From positions 20,921,528 through 20,985,527 of the forward strand of contig NC_080683.1 of the NCBI RefSeq assembly GCF_030445035.2: 64,000 nt of DNA. Direction: 5' to 3'. Both the position numbers and the translations under genes were made by a program. The notes under the pieces are model-generated. The model was not told where the DNA came from, ran no database searches, and worked only from the letters and a program-made list of their open reading frames with translations. The stretch comes from Dasypus novemcinctus (lineage: Eukaryota > Chordata > Mammalia > Cingulata > Dasypodidae). Each line of letters begins with the position of its first letter. The stretch's first letter is position 1. Below are positions 48,446 through 60,608 of the stretch, in pieces.

Positions 48446-48739
48446 TTGCTTCCATCCCCTGCAACCTTCAGCTCTGCTGGCCTTCTGGTCTTAGTTCCAA
48501 AAGTAGGAGTTCTTCCACCAGGGAACACAACAATGATTCCACTGAACTGGATGTTAAGACTGCGACCTGGCTTCTTTGGGCTCCTCATGCCTCTGAGTCA
48601 GCAGGCAAAGGAGGGTATTACTGTGCTCACTGGGATGATTGAGTATGACTATCAAGGGGAAATAGGGCTGCAATACTACACATTGGATTTATGGAAGAGT
48701 TTGTCTAGAATACAGCAGATGCCCAAGGGTGTGTCTTAG
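48446..48739 (+). pseudogene. ERVL dUTPase-like fragment
   Basis: A 97-codon open frame whose residues 24-50 carry a PPG-rich dUTPase beginning (LPPGNTTMIPLNWMLRLRPG). Residues 63-74 read GMIEYDYQGEIG, matching the conserved dUTPase motif 3 pattern (G-V-I-D-x-D-Y-x-G-E-I-G) with two acidic/neutral shifts. dUTPase hydrolyses dUTP to limit uracil incorporation during reverse transcription. The frame ends in a stop after a frameshift; homologous sequence appears to continue to about 48960. Non-functional. Confidence 0.75.
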
Positions 48740-49302
48740 TACTTCCATGCTCTGTGATTAAAGTCAATGCAAACCCTGCAACAAACCAATCCAGGGATGG
48801 ACTACCAGTGGCCTAGAAATTTCAGAAATGAAAGTTTGTGTCACCCCACCAAGCAAAGAACCATGGCTACCTGAAGGTAAATGGAACATGAAATGCTAAT
48901 GGAGAAGGTAATGATAAACACTGACTACGACCACATAACCAGTTACAAAAACAAGGACTGAAACTCTTGTGATTATTTCTTCCTTTTTATAAGTATAATT
49001 GCATATTTAAATAAAGCTAAATATCTTTGTTTTCTTCCTTATCTTATCCCCCTATCATATGACATAATTTACATTAGTTTCATGCCATAGTTTTTAAGTT
49101 ATAAGATATCAAATTTAAGAGTGAATATTACCCAAGGACTTGTAGCCTATTCTAGAGAGATTTACTGTTTTTCCAGTTGTATGCAGGACAGTTGAGTATT
49201 GTTAGGCAAAAAAAAAAAAAAAAAGTCTGTTATTGCTTTTATTTAGAGTTTAATTATGGTTTAATGTGATGCATATGGCTGCCTAGTTGGCAAGGAGTAG
49301 AA

Positions 49303-49742
49303 TGTGATGGCTCGGCTCATGTCAATTGTCTAGGTACTGGTGCTCAGTTGTTTGGGCAAGCAAGCACTGGCCTGATCGTTAACTTTGAGAACATTTTCTG
49401 GACTTAAATCATTTGTACTTGATTGCATCTATGGCTGATTACATCTACATTTAACTGAGATTGCCTTCAGCAATGAGAAATGTCTCATCCAATCAGTGGA
49501 AGGCCTTAAAAGAAGTGAGGATTTTAGCAGTTAGAAGAGAGAATTTTAATCTCTACTTCAGCCATGCAATTCCTCCTGGGGAATTCATAGGAGACCTTTA
49601 TTGGAGTACCTGAATTGCAGCCTACCCTATGTAATTTGGACTTCTGTACCCCCATGTCATGTGAGACAATTTTATAAAATCTCATAATGTTTACATATCT
49701 CTTCTGCCTGTTCACTTTCCCTAGAGAACCTTGACTAATACA
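49303..49742 (+). repeat. ERVL-type (MLT2-like) 3' LTR
   Basis: Starts TGTGATGGCTCGGCTCATGT and ends CTTGACTAATACA, 440 bp with TG...CA ends. Middle phrases AAGCAAGCACTGGCCTGATC, TGATTGCATCTATGGCTGAT, CAATGAGAAATGTCTCATCC and AATCAGTGGAAGGCCTTAAA are the recognisable order of mammalian MLT2-type LTRs. It is placed directly after the purine tract and dUTPase remnant, as expected for a 3' LTR. Confidence 0.85.
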
Positions 49743-50525
49743 GTGGGAAAGAATAATACATGTTTATATGCCACATTTGAATCGAATTAATTTACATCTC
49801 TGTCTCATTGCTACTCCCAAATCTCTTGGTGCAGTTGTAAATTTATCAGTCAGAGTCTGGGTACTAGGAGTCAATAGCAGATACTATATCTCCATATGTT
49901 ATTTGATTAATGTGGTGATTAACTGGGAATTCCTAGAACTGGCTTTGAGCATTCAACCCCATCTTTAGGTCTAGAATCTTTTGGCTCAAAAGATCTGAAG
50001 TTCTGCCAATTGTAAGTAGTACACATCATAATCACTTGAACTCGCAGGTTCAGCAGCCAGAACCAGGATGATGGAATTACTTGTGCAGTCTGTAATTCTA
50101 AGTTCATTTAGAAGGCTAAATCCTTTGGTGTTCAAGCTCTAGATACTTCTGGAATTTAGCTTTCTCTATCATTTACCCTTAGAACATATCCTCTAGACCC
50201 ACAATTTCAGTCAAAATTGAAAGGCATTTTATTTTAGGGAAAATGAAAGAGAAGAATGACCTATACAATAATACACTTACCAAAGTAGAAGAAATGTACA
50301 TTTTGTTCATTGTGTTTGAAAGATAAAAGAATAGGCTACATCAAACATATGTAGAAAAGCAAGACCTTCAGCTGCACACCCCTGACATACCCTGGTTCAA
50401 ATCCATAACCTTGTGACTTAGTAACTCATACCAGATTTCATAACCCACAATTTGATTCAGGAATTGAATTTTGAAATCAGGAAGCATTTTTAAATTGTTT
50501 GTTTTATAACTATATTTGGCAACAT
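49743..50525. other. Nothing recognised
   Basis: No gene or named repeat seen. The frames at 49768-49968 and 49919-50107 show no motif. Confidence 0.4.
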
Positions 50526-50935
50526 ATTTTTTCTTTCTTAGAATTCTCTTAAGTCTAGTATAGTCCATAGTTCATTCCCCAATCCTGAGGATTCTGGGAT
50601 GGTTATGCCCACTCCACTTCTAATTGAGAGGGGGCTTTGATTGCATAGGGCAGATGGATGGGACTCTCTTGCTTGCAGTTGTAGACTCAGTTCCTTAGGA
50701 TGGTTGTTGTCTGTCATCCTTGATAGTTGCCCTGGGTGAGTCCAATGTACTGGACAGTAGGTGTTGCAACTCCGTAGAGATTCAGGGTCCAGCTGGTACA
50801 AGGACAGCCCAAAGATTTAAGTCTCTTGGACATACACCTATCAACTCTAGTAGTAATTATAGGTTCAAATAGAAGGGTCAGAGAGTCATGTGCAGGGAAA
50901 CCACAAAATAAATAGTGTTCTTAGATTCAGAGAAA
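50526..50935 (-). repeat. L1 3' UTR fragment, antisense
   Basis: Matches in order the antisense L1 3' UTR at 16900-17350: a GCCCACTCCACTTCTAATTG phrase, CTTGCTTGCAGTTGTAGACT, CCTGGGTGAGTCCAATGTAC, GAGATTCAGGGTCCAGCTGG and TCTTGGACATACACCTATCA. Diverged relative to that copy, so a related subfamily. It ends about 100 bp before the next L1 start. Confidence 0.7.
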
Positions 50936-52857
50936 TATAATACTTTGGAAAAAAATCTCAGTAATTTTTATATTGCCTATTGAATTCATAATGTTTGGAG
51001 TATATGGAGTTAAATAACATCTTACAAAAATTAATTTCAAGATACACAAGATGGCAGCAGAGTAAGGAGCTCCAAGAGTCAGCTCATCCTACAGGGCAGT
51101 TAATAATCATGCAGAGTTATCTATAGCACCTGTTTGGGGGCCCTAGGAGACCAGGAGAGCATCCTGCAACATCCTTTAAAGTATGGAAGATGGAGACTGC
51201 CCATCTTCAGAGAGGATTCATGAGTAGAGCACCACACACTATGGAGGCCAGTGCCCACAGCACAAGCTGTCTCAGGAGTTATTCTGTGGCTGGAGTTGGA
51301 AACTCTATTTCCCAAAAATGGGGTAGGAAGACATGATGTGGAACCGACTTCAGCTACTGATTAGTAAATTTGATGGGCTAAAGTTTAATCCTAAGAACAG
51401 CTAAAATTTGAACCTATCCAAGTCAGAGAAAGAGACTGGTAGCTGACATTTTAACTTCACCCCTGGCATGAGGGGAAGTGGGGCAGATTAAAAATCACAG
51501 TGGTGACTGGTAGGGACCAGCTTCTTTCCACCAAGATGAAATTGCAGATCTAGCCAGTCCCAACTTCAACAGGAAGGAAGAGAGGGGGTCCTGCACCACC
51601 TATCTGGGCAACTCCAAGCCACACTGCAGAGTCCTGTGCCCATCCTACTTTAGTGGTGCAAGCAACCTCAGAGTTATTTCATGGCTGGAGTTAGAAGCTC
51701 TACTTCCCATAAACAGGGAATGAAGAGATGGTTTTCCACTGACTCCAGCTACTGATCGAAGGACTTGGTTGGCTGAAGTATAATCCTAGGAACAGTTAGA
51801 GTTTGAACCTATCCAAGTTGGAAAGAGGCTAGTAGCCACCATTTTGACTCTGCTGCCAGCAGGAGGGGAAGCTAGGCTGGCTGAAAATCACAGTGAAGTC
51901 AAGAACTAGCTTCTTTCCACTAAGATTGTATTGCAGCAGTAGCCTAGGCTCCAGCCCTACCTCCAGCAGATAGGAAGCTGGTGGTCCTGCACCAGGCTCT
52001 CCAGGTAAATGCAGGTGCTTTTGGCTGGCAAAGACTGAACAGTCAGACACCTGGAGCTGTATCTTTGCACCCCAACAGAATAGGAGAGGATATGGGTTTC
52101 CTCAACCTCTCTGGACAACTGCAGGTGTTTTCAGTCCACATAAACTGGTTTACTGAGACCCTTCAAGTCCATCTCCACCTCTGTCCCCACATAGGGGGCT
52201 GGTGTTTCCTCATCCTCTCTGGGCAATGGCAGGTACTTTCAGCCTACGGGGACTGAACTGTTGGATGTGAGTGGTTCCATTCCCACCCCCCAGAGGGCAG
52301 AAGAGACAGTACTCCCTCAGCCTCTAAGGACAAATACAAGCACATTTGGCCCACACAGATTAGATTGTTGGGCACACCAGAGGGTCCATTCCTAGCCACA
52401 GGAGGGAAGGGGGGGGCACTGCTACATCAGTTTACCTGGGCAACTGTGGTCATTTTGGACCCAAATGGCATAGATGTCTGCTCACAACTGCAACTCCATC
52501 CCTGCCCCAGGTAGGGAAGGAAGGGGTATGATGCTTCATCAGTCTCTCCAGGCAACTACAGACAGTCTTGTCATGCACAACTTGGATCATTACACAAGGC
52601 TGCAGTCTCTCCCTACCCCTGGCAGAGAAGAAAGCTTGGGAGAAGCTTCACTTCCTGGGGCAATGTGGGAAGATTCAGCCACCATAGCTTACAGTACCTA
52701 CTACATCTTTGGCCCCTACTGCACACCCAAAAAGGGAGAAAAGACTAAGAAAACCCCTAACTAAAGGAAGAAACTGCACCCAGAATAATTACATCTAATA
52801 AATCAGATGCAAAGAAACCAATAAAAAATTACAATCCATACCAAGAAACAGGAAAAT

Positions 52858-53570
52858 ATGGCTCAGTTAAAGGCATAAGATAAGCCTGCAGTCTACATAA
52901 ATGAACTGTGAAAACTAATCATATATGTTCAAGGAAATCTCCTTAATAAATTCAGTGAAATGGCTAAAGAGATTTACGATATTAAGAAGACACTGGTAGA
53001 ACAAAAAGAAGAATTTGAAGGCATACATAGAAAAACAACACATGTATTCAATAGTTTATGGGAATGAAAGGTGCAATAAATGAAATTAAAAATTCACTGG
53101 AGGCATGTAACAGCATATTTGAGGAGGCAGAAGAAAGGATCAGTGAGCTTGAAGACATGGCCTCTGAAAGTAAATATTCAAAAGAACAGATGAAGAAAAG
53201 CATGGAAAAAATTGAACATGGTCTCAGGGAGCTAAATAACAGCAAGAGACATACAAACATATGTGTCACGGGTATCCCAGAAAGAGAAGAGAAGGGAAAA
53301 GAGGCAGAAGGAATATTTGAAGAAATAATGGTAGAAAATTTCCCATCTCTATCAGAGTACATAGATATTGGAGTCCAAGAAGCGCATTGTACTCCTGTCT
53401 GAATAAATCTGAATAGACCAACTCTGAGATACATACTAATCAGAATATCAAATGCCAAAGACAAAGAGAGAATTCTGAGGAGCAAAGGAAAAGCAGAACA
53501 TCACATATGAGGGGTGCCCAATAAGATTAAGTGCTGATTTCTTATCAGGAACCATAGATAAAAGAAAGCA
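52858..53570 (+). pseudogene. L1 ORF1 remnant
   Basis: Homologous to the ORF1 at 46131-46802. The first codons from ATG at 52858 hit a stop after six codons (GGC ATA AGA-type shift). A second open stretch at 53058-53402 covers the coiled coil (AEERISELEDMASESK) and early RRM region (TGIPEREEKGKEAEGIFEE), ending at a stop near 53400. The C-terminal homology continues to about 53570 in another frame. It lacks the 9-base triplication of the other copy. Confidence 0.8.
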
Positions 53571-53884
53571 GTGTTATAATATATTTAAGATACTGCAAGA
53601 GAAAAACTGCCAGACAAGAATTTTATATCCGGCAAGATTATCTTTCAAAATTGAGTTCAGAGTATTCATAGATAAAGAGGAACTGAGAGGGTTTATAACA
53701 AAAAGACCAGATTTTCAGGAAATACCAAAGGGAGTACTATAGTCCAAAAAGAGAAGATGAGCAAGAGCCTGGGAAGAGAGTCTAGAAGTGATGATTGTAT
53801 CAGTAACAATAACTAAAAGTGTCAAAAGAGTGGTGAAATGACAGATAAAATCCAAAGGCCAAAATAGATGAAATAAGAACTTCT

Positions 53885-54600
53885 TTTACAATAATAACAC
53901 TGAATGTTAATGGATTAAACTCCCCAATCAAAAGACACAGACTGGAAGAATGGATCAGAAAATATGAGCCATCTATATGCTGCCTGCAAGAGACTCACCT
54001 TAGACCTAAGGATACCAAAAGATTAAAAGTGAAAGGTTGAAGAAAGATACTCCATGCATACAGTAACAACAACAACAAAAAAACAACAACACAACAACAG
54101 GGGTATCTATACTTATATCAGATGAAATAGAGTTTAAAAGCAAAACTGTTACTAGAGACAAGGAAGAACATTACATATTAATAAAAAGGATTATTATCAC
54201 CAGGAAGAGAGAACAATCATAAATGTATATACACCTAACCTGGATGCCCCAAGATACAAGACGCAAACACTTGCAAAACTGAAGGGAGAAATAGACATCT
54301 CTACAGTGCTAGTTGGAGACGTCAATACAATACTCTCAGCATTGGATAGAACATCTGGACAGAGGATCAATAAGGAAACAGAAAGCATGAATAATATGAT
54401 AAATGTTCTACAGCTAATGGATGGATATATACAGAACATTGCACCCCAAATCAGCAGGGTATACATTCTTTTCAAGTGTTCATGGATCTTTCTCCAAGAT
54501 AGATGATATGTTGGGTCACACAGCAGATCTCAATAAATTCAACAAGATTAAAATTATACAAAGCACTTTCACTGATCATAATGGAATAAAGTTGTAAATC
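53885..54600 (+). pseudogene. L1 ORF2 endonuclease-domain remnant
   Basis: Begins with the ORF2 opening, whose translation includes LTLNVNGLNSPIKRHRLEEW and then CCLQETHL. These hold the N and E of the APE-type endonuclease active site. Further on (about 54310-54365) the frame reads VGDVNTILSALDRTSGQRIN, the GDxN catalytic region with V in place of the usual F. Stops at intervening positions kill it. In life this domain nicks T-rich target DNA to start integration. Confidence 0.8.
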
Positions 54601-55037
54601 AACAAGTGACAGAAAAAGGGAAAATTCACATATATATGGAGATTAAACAACACACTCTTAATCAGTGGGTCAAAGAAGAAATTTCAAGAGAAATCAATAA
54701 CTATCTTGAGACTAATGACAATGAGAAAACAACACATCAGAACCTATGGGATTTCCCTGAGAGGGAAACTTACAGCTCTCAATGAATATATTAAAAAAGA
54801 AAAAAGTGCTAGAAATCAATGACCTACATCATAGCTGGGGGGACTAGAAAAAGAACAGCAAATGAATCCCAGAGCAAGTAGAAGGAATTAAATAATAAAT
54901 ATCAGTGTAGAAATAAATGAAATTGAGAACAACAACAAAAAAAACAATAGGATTTTAAAAAACCAAAAGTTGGTTCTTTGAGAAGATTAACAAAATTGTC
55001 AAACCTTAGCTAGATTGACTAAGAAAAAAGAGAGAAG

Positions 55038-56147
55038 ATGCAAATGAATGAAATAAAAAATGAAAATGGGAACATTACTGCTAACTCAACAGAAATAAGA
55101 AAGATCATAAGAGGAAACTATGAACGTTATGCCAAAAATCTAGATAATGTAGATGAACTGGAAAAATTCCTAGGAATGTACAAACAACTTATACTGAACC
55201 TAGAAGAAATAGAAGACTTCAACAAATCAATCACAAGTAAAGAGATTGAAACAGCTCCACAAAATGAAAAATCCAGAGCCAAATGGTTTCACAGGTGAAT
55301 TCTACTAAGCATTCAAAGAAGATTTAATACCAGTCTTACTCAAGCTCTTCCAAAAATCAAACAGGAAGGAATCCTGCCAAACTCATTCTATGAAACTGAT
55401 ATCACCCTAATACTAAAGCCAGATAAAGATATTACAAAAAAAAAAAAAAAGAAAATTACAGGGCAGTTTCGCTAATGAATATTGATACAAAAATCCTCAA
55501 TAAAATATTTGCTAATTGAATCCAACAACACATTAAAAGAATTATTCATCATGATCAAGTGGGTTTTATACCAAGATGCAAGTGTGGTTCAACACAAGAA
55601 TATCAAGCAGCATAATAAACCACATCAATAAATCAATGAAGAAAAATCACATGATCTTATCAATTGATGCACAAAAGCCATTTGAAAAAAATAGCATCCT
55701 TTCTTGAGAAGAATTCTACAGAAGAGAGGAATTGAAGAAACTTTCTCAACATGATAAAGGCCATATATGAAAAACCCACAGCTAACATTGTACTCAATAT
55801 TGAAAGACTGAAAGTGTTCCCATTGAGATCAGGGAAAGTCAAGGAGGCCCAGTGTCACCACTGTTGTTTTCAATATAGTGCTAGAGGTTCTAGCTGGAGC
55901 AAACTTTCATAAATTTGCAGATGATATGATCCTGTATCTAGAAAGTCCCAAAAAATCTGCAACAAAACTCCTAGACCTAAAAAATAATTTCAGTAGAGTG
56001 TCAGGGTACATAATCAATATGCCAAAATCCATGGTTCTTCCATACAATAGTAATGCACAATCTGAGGAGGAAGTCAGGGAAAGAATTCCATTTATAATAG
56101 CAAATAAAAGAATGAAATATTTAGGAATAAACTTACCAAGGATGTAA
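55038..56147 (+). pseudogene. L1 ORF2 reverse-transcriptase remnant
   Basis: Two open pieces remain. One is at 55038-55298, the region before the RT fingers (AKNLDNVDELEKFLGMYKQL). The other is at 55878-56147, with VLAGANFHKFADDMILYLE carrying the catalytic FADD at about 55914-55925. Between them are A-runs (55437-55451) and many stops. The enzyme is dead; the catalytic box itself survives. Confidence 0.85.
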
Positions 56148-57660
56148 AGCATTTGTATTCAGAGAACTATAAAGCATTGCTAAAAAAATTTAAAAATACT
56201 TAAATAATTGGAAGAACATTCCATGCTCATGGATTGGAAAACTAAACATCATTAAATGACGATTTTACCCAAATTGATATACAGATTCAATGCAATCCCA
56301 ATAAAAATTCCACCAGCATTTTTTTAAACAAATGGAAAACACAATTATCAAATTTATCTGGAAGGGTAAGAGTCCCTGTATAGCAAGAAACATCTTAAAA
56401 TGGATAAGTGAAGTTGGGAGACTCTCACTTACAGACTTTAAGTAATATTATAATATCTTGCTACATTGGTAATACAACAGCATGGTATTGGCATAAAGAT
56501 AGACACATAGACCAAAGAAACTGAATTTATAGTTCAGAAACAGACCCTGACATCTATGGCCAAGTGATTTTTGACAAGCCTGCCAAACCCACCCCCCCCC
56601 CCCCACCTCGGGCAGAACAATCTATTCAACAAATGGTGCTGGGGAAACTGGATATCCATACAAAAGAAAGAAAGAAGATCCCTCTCTCACACCTTATACA
56701 AAATTTAACTCATATGGATCAAAAACCTAAACATAAAAGCAAGAACCAGAAAGCTCCTAGAAGAAAATGTAAGGAAACATCTTCAAGACCTGGTGGTAGG
56801 TGGTAGATCCTTAAACCTAACACTGAAAGCATGAGCAATGAAAGAAAACATGGATAAATGGGAGGTCTCATTCATCAAAACTTAAATACTTCTGTGATTC
56901 AAAAGACTACTTCATCAAGAAGGTGAAAAGGCAGCCCACTCAATGGGAGAAAATATTTGAAAACCACACATCTAATAAGACTTTAATTACCATTCTATAT
57001 AAAGAAAGATCATACAACTCAAAAATAAAAGAGCAAGAACTCCAATTTAAAAATGGGCAAAATATTTAAATAGACATTTCTCCAAAGAAGAAATACAAAT
57101 GACCAAAAAGCACAGGGAAAAAAATGTTCCTTATCACTAGCTATTAGGGAAATGCAAATTGAAGTGACAATGAAATATCATCTAACACTGTATAGGATGG
57201 CCATTATTAAAAAAAAAAAAAAACAATAATTGCTGGAGAGGATGTGAAGAAATAGGAACACTCCTTCACTGTTGATGGGATTATAAAATGATATAGCCTC
57301 TGTGGAAGACAATTTGGCAATTCCTCAGGAAGCTAAATACAGAACTGCCAAATGAGCTAGTAATTTCTCTGCTAGGAATATATCTAGAAGAACAAAAAAC
57401 TATGACACAAACATACATCTGCACACCGATGTTCATAGTGGCATTATTCATAATATTGACAAAAGATGAAACAACCCAAGTGTCTATCATCCAATGAATA
57501 AATAAACAAAATTCAGTATATACACACAATGGGATACTATGCTGAAGCAAGAAGAAATGAAATTGGGACCCACATGATAACATGAATGAATCTTGAAGAC
57601 ATTATGCTAAGTCAAGTAAGCCAGACACAAAAGGAAAATATTGCATGGTCTCATTAATTT
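56148..57660 (+). pseudogene. L1 ORF2 C-terminal region remnant
   Basis: Continues the ORF2 order (GCTCATGGATTGGAAAACTA, CTGGATATCCATACAAAAGA, GGAGAAAATATTTGAAAACC, AATGGGCAAAATATTTAAAT) to the end near 57660, broken by stops and an inserted poly-C (56587-56603). The 80-codon frame at 56564-56806 reads through this poly-C and is partly artefactual. Confidence 0.75.
56587..56603. repeat. Poly-C tract
   Basis: A C-rich run of about 16 bases inside the L1 ORF2 remnant. Read directly; exact length may be affected by assembly error at homopolymers. Confidence 0.8.
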
Positions 57661-58148
57661 GAACTAAATATGAAGCATAAACATATGGAGTTAAAACCTA
57701 GAGTATAGGTTATTAGGAGATAAGGGGAGGGTTGAAAAGAACTTCTGATACATAATGTACGTAGAATTTTTAATTAACTTGACTGTAAAAAGTGTGAGAA
57801 TGGGTAGAGTTAATGGTAACACATTATAGTGAATAGCAGCTGGTTTATAAATGGGATTGTGACTGAAAACGGTAGTCTGGCGAAGCAAATGTTGACTGAA
57901 AGAAAGCCAGAGAATTATATAGGGACTGAATAACACAGTGAATCCAGAGGTGGATGAGAACTGTGGTTGATGGTACAGATGTAAGAGTGTTCTTCTGTGA
58001 GCTAGAGTGGATGTACATCACTATTCAGGGTGGTGGGAATGCAGAGAAACACGGGAAAAGTACAATTGGTGTGATCTATGGACTGTGCTTAATGGCAATA
58101 CTATAATATTCTTGCATCAATGCCAGAGATGTACTATGTTGCTAATTG

Positions 58149-58555
58149 GAGGTTTTGGAAAAAATGTGCCAAATGTATGTTATGAACCATGGTTGGTGGT
58201 AATAATCTGATGATATTATCTCATAATCTGTAACAAATATTTCACCACTGTGTGGTGTGTTGGTGATGGGGTGTTGTATGAGAATTCTGCACATGTGCAA
58301 GATTGTTTTGTAAGTTTACGACCTCTGTTATAAAAGTATGTTTTTAAAAAATAGGGTGGATTGGGGGAAAATATACCAAATTTAAATAGGGACTATAGTT
58401 AATAACATTTTGATGATGCTCTTGCATAGTTTATAACAAATGTTTTTCAACAATGCAAGGTGTTGGTGGAGGAGTGATGTATGGGATCCCTGTATGATGT
58501 TATGCATGTTTATTTTGTAAGTTCATAACCTTTACTATACACTTTTTGTTTATGC
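58149..58555 (+). repeat. L1 3' UTR tandem repeat, two units of about 200 bp
   Basis: Unit A (about 58149-58345) and unit B (about 58346-58555) share the order of blocks: 'aaaatgtgccaaatg' / 'aaaatataccaaatt', then a TATAGTTAAT-type block, 'aatctgtaacaaatatttca' / 'agtttataacaaatgttttt', 'gtgttggtgatggggtgttg' / 'ggtgttggtggaggagtgat', and 'gttttgtaagtttacgacct' / 'tattttgtaagttcataacc'. A partial third unit appears at about 58069-58140. Confidence 0.7.
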
Positions 58556-58625
58556 AGGTTCATTTATGAATGATATACTTCAAAAAAAGATATATTTTAA
58601 AAATATAATATTTTTGAAAAGTAAA

Positions 58626-59399
58626 AAAAAAGAAAAAATTCACTTGAGCAAAAAAAAAAAGTGTGCCTGTTCTATTTTGGTAAAGGAATGATAAAACTTT
58701 TTCTCTTAATCATAAATCATTTAATCTTTTTGTTTCTGTTACCACGAATTTCCAACAATGCTTTCTTCAAATACCTCCCATCATTGGTGGAAAGGTACTT
58801 CTCCAATCACCACCCACTCTGGGTAGAGAAAGAAAGTCTAGGATTCAATTTGTCAATGCCCTAGCAGAATTATATTTCTAGCCCTATTAATAAGGAACAA
58901 TTTCTTTATTAAACAGCCAATATGTTATATCTCAAAATCCCACAATCTATCTGCAGCTGGCCAGCTGTTAACAATAGTTCTTACATAGTTGTATATCTCA
59001 TTCACTGACCAATTTTCAAATTGATTGATGAACACTCAATCAGCGCATTCTGAGTTCTGTTATTCAATTGCATTGAAATTAGAAATGAATCCATATGAAG
59101 AGACATTGCATGCTTCACAAATCTGAAAGGAGTTCATAATGGCATAATTAGCTGAAAGTTCTTGCCAGTCAATCCTATTCCTTGGATAATCATTTTATCA
59201 TATAATAAGAATAAGGAGTTTTAAAAAATACTAAAACAGTATCTGACAGTTTGCAGAGGATGGTTAGTTATTAAAGAACTAGATTTATTTCTGTGCTATT
59301 GAGGACTTAAAAGCCTGTTAAGCCTAATCTTAGGTAAATTGCAAGTTAGTATTTTTTATACTGTGTGTCTTCTAGAAATTCACTGTAATAGATTAATGC
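58626..59399. other. Nothing recognised
   Basis: An A-rich tract sits at about 58650. No gene or named repeat beyond that. Confidence 0.4.
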
Positions 59400-59530
59400 A
59401 TTCCAGAACTATTTACTGAGTATAGACCGTGTGTTGGGCTTTAGAGGCACAATATTGAACAAGACAGCTGACCTTTTCCCTTGCATCTCATAATCTAACA
59501 AAGAAGGCAGACAATGAAAATGGAACATTT
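59400..59530 (+). repeat. L2-like fragment
   Basis: 'ttactgagtatagaccgtgt' then 'gttgggctttagaggcacaa' and 'attgaacaagacagctgacc' fit the L2 phrase 'actatgtgccaggcactg ... gaacaaaacagac'. Confidence 0.6.
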
Positions 59531-60133
59531 TCACAATTATGATGCTTGCTCTGAAAAGCAAATAACAGGATGTTGTGGTAGCATACATAGCTAATTATGC
59601 ATGTATGAATTCTCACCCCAGATAAGAGGAAGAAAAGATTTAGAGCTATACTTGATATGAGGTTGACAAGCACTAAGGCTGTATGTACAGGGTAGAATAA
59701 AATAGAAGGCACTAGCGAATTCTATATTTCGACAATATAGCAGTGCCAAGAGATGATGTTTTGTTTTATTGCATCAAGGATGAAATTGCACACACTTTAA
59801 AGTTATAAAATTTTAAGTTATGTTTTGAGGATGGCCTTGCCTACTTAATCCTTAAAGAAGAGGACCTTGTGAATTAATGCAAACTCATCCTTTCTCACTC
59901 CCTCATTACACTCTGCTTTACCCATTATTTTAGTGGGGTCCTCCAAGAAGCAGGTGCTGAGATTGATTTGAATGTAGAATTCATTTATTGGTCAGGAAGA
60001 CCTATTGAAACTAGAGGAGAAAGTATACAGGATTTAGCAGGAAGCGCTTCAGACCCAAATGCATATCAAAGTCTCAAAAAATCAGTAGAGATTAAGAGGA
60101 AGTCCTGAGAAGAACATATCTTACTACTCTTAC
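59531..60133. other. Nothing recognised
   Basis: No gene or named repeat seen. Confidence 0.4.
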
Positions 60134-60608
60134 TGTGGTGACTTAGAGCTATGCAACCTAGAAAAACATGTGCTTAAACTTAATTGACCACTGTGGGTGT
60201 GAATCCACTATAAATAAGATCTCTTCAAGATGTTCCTTGAGTTAAAGTGTGGTCCAAATGAATCAGATTAGGCTTTAGTCCATATTACTGGAATTCTTTA
60301 CAAACAGAATGAAGTCAAACAGGAAAAAAAGAAAAGAGGGAGAAGCCATAAACTTAAAATCAATGAAACCCAGAAGAGAAAGGAGAAGCTAGGAGAGACT
60401 GCATATATATTGCCTTCTGACAGAAAAGCCATGAACCCAGGACCACAGGAGCCACTCCCAGAATGTCAGTGTTCTGATAGAAGACATCACTTTGATGCCA
60501 TCTTGATTTTGGACTTCTCCTCTTCTCAAAACCATAAGCCAATAAATTCTCATTGGTCAAGTCAACCAATTGCATTGCATTTGCTTTGGAAGCTAGGAAA
60601 CTAAAACA
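60134..60608 (+). repeat. Solo LTR (family shared with 20431-20830), long copy
   Basis: 475 bp from TGTGGTGACTTAGAGCTATG to GGAAACTAAAACA, with AACCATAAGCCAATAAATTC near 60529. Compared with 20431-20830 it retains an extra middle segment around 60395-60510 (GAACCCAGGACCACAGGAGC ... TTTTGGACTTCTCCTCTTCT). Flanks CTTAC (60129-60133) and CCCAC (60609-60613) agree at 3 of 5 bases, so any TSD is degraded. AATAAA near 60541 is a candidate polyadenylation signal. Frames of 64 and 88 codons lie inside it by chance. Confidence 0.75.

Larger units (their letters stand above)
48216..49742 (+). mobile_element. ERVL-type endogenous retrovirus remnant, 3' part
   Basis: Consists of a decayed pol-end/dUTPase-like region (48216-48970), a spacer with an A17 run (49208-49224), a degenerate purine tract just before the LTR (AAGGAGTAGAA, 49292-49302) and a 3' LTR (49303-49742). 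The 5' LTR, gag and most of pol are absent, and the left edge abuts a broken L1, suggesting one deletion that joined the two. A dUTPase after integrase is typical of ERVL (class III) elements. Only a fossil; no open frame covers a whole domain. Confidence 0.75.
51045..58625 (+). mobile_element. Long sense L1, near full-length, coding regions decayed
   Basis: Starts with ACAAGATGGCAGCAGAGTAA, like the L1 at 44742. It carries about 1.8 kb of 5' UTR, an ORF1 remnant (52858-53570), an ORF2 remnant (53885-57660) with endonuclease and RT segments, and a 3' UTR of about 950 bp with internal repeats (58149-58555) ending in an A-rich tail near 58620. At about 7.6 kb it exceeds the 6-7 kb usual for mammalian L1, partly through the long 5' UTR and repeated 3' UTR. 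Stops and frameshifts occur throughout. I found no exact flanking duplication. Confidence 0.85.
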
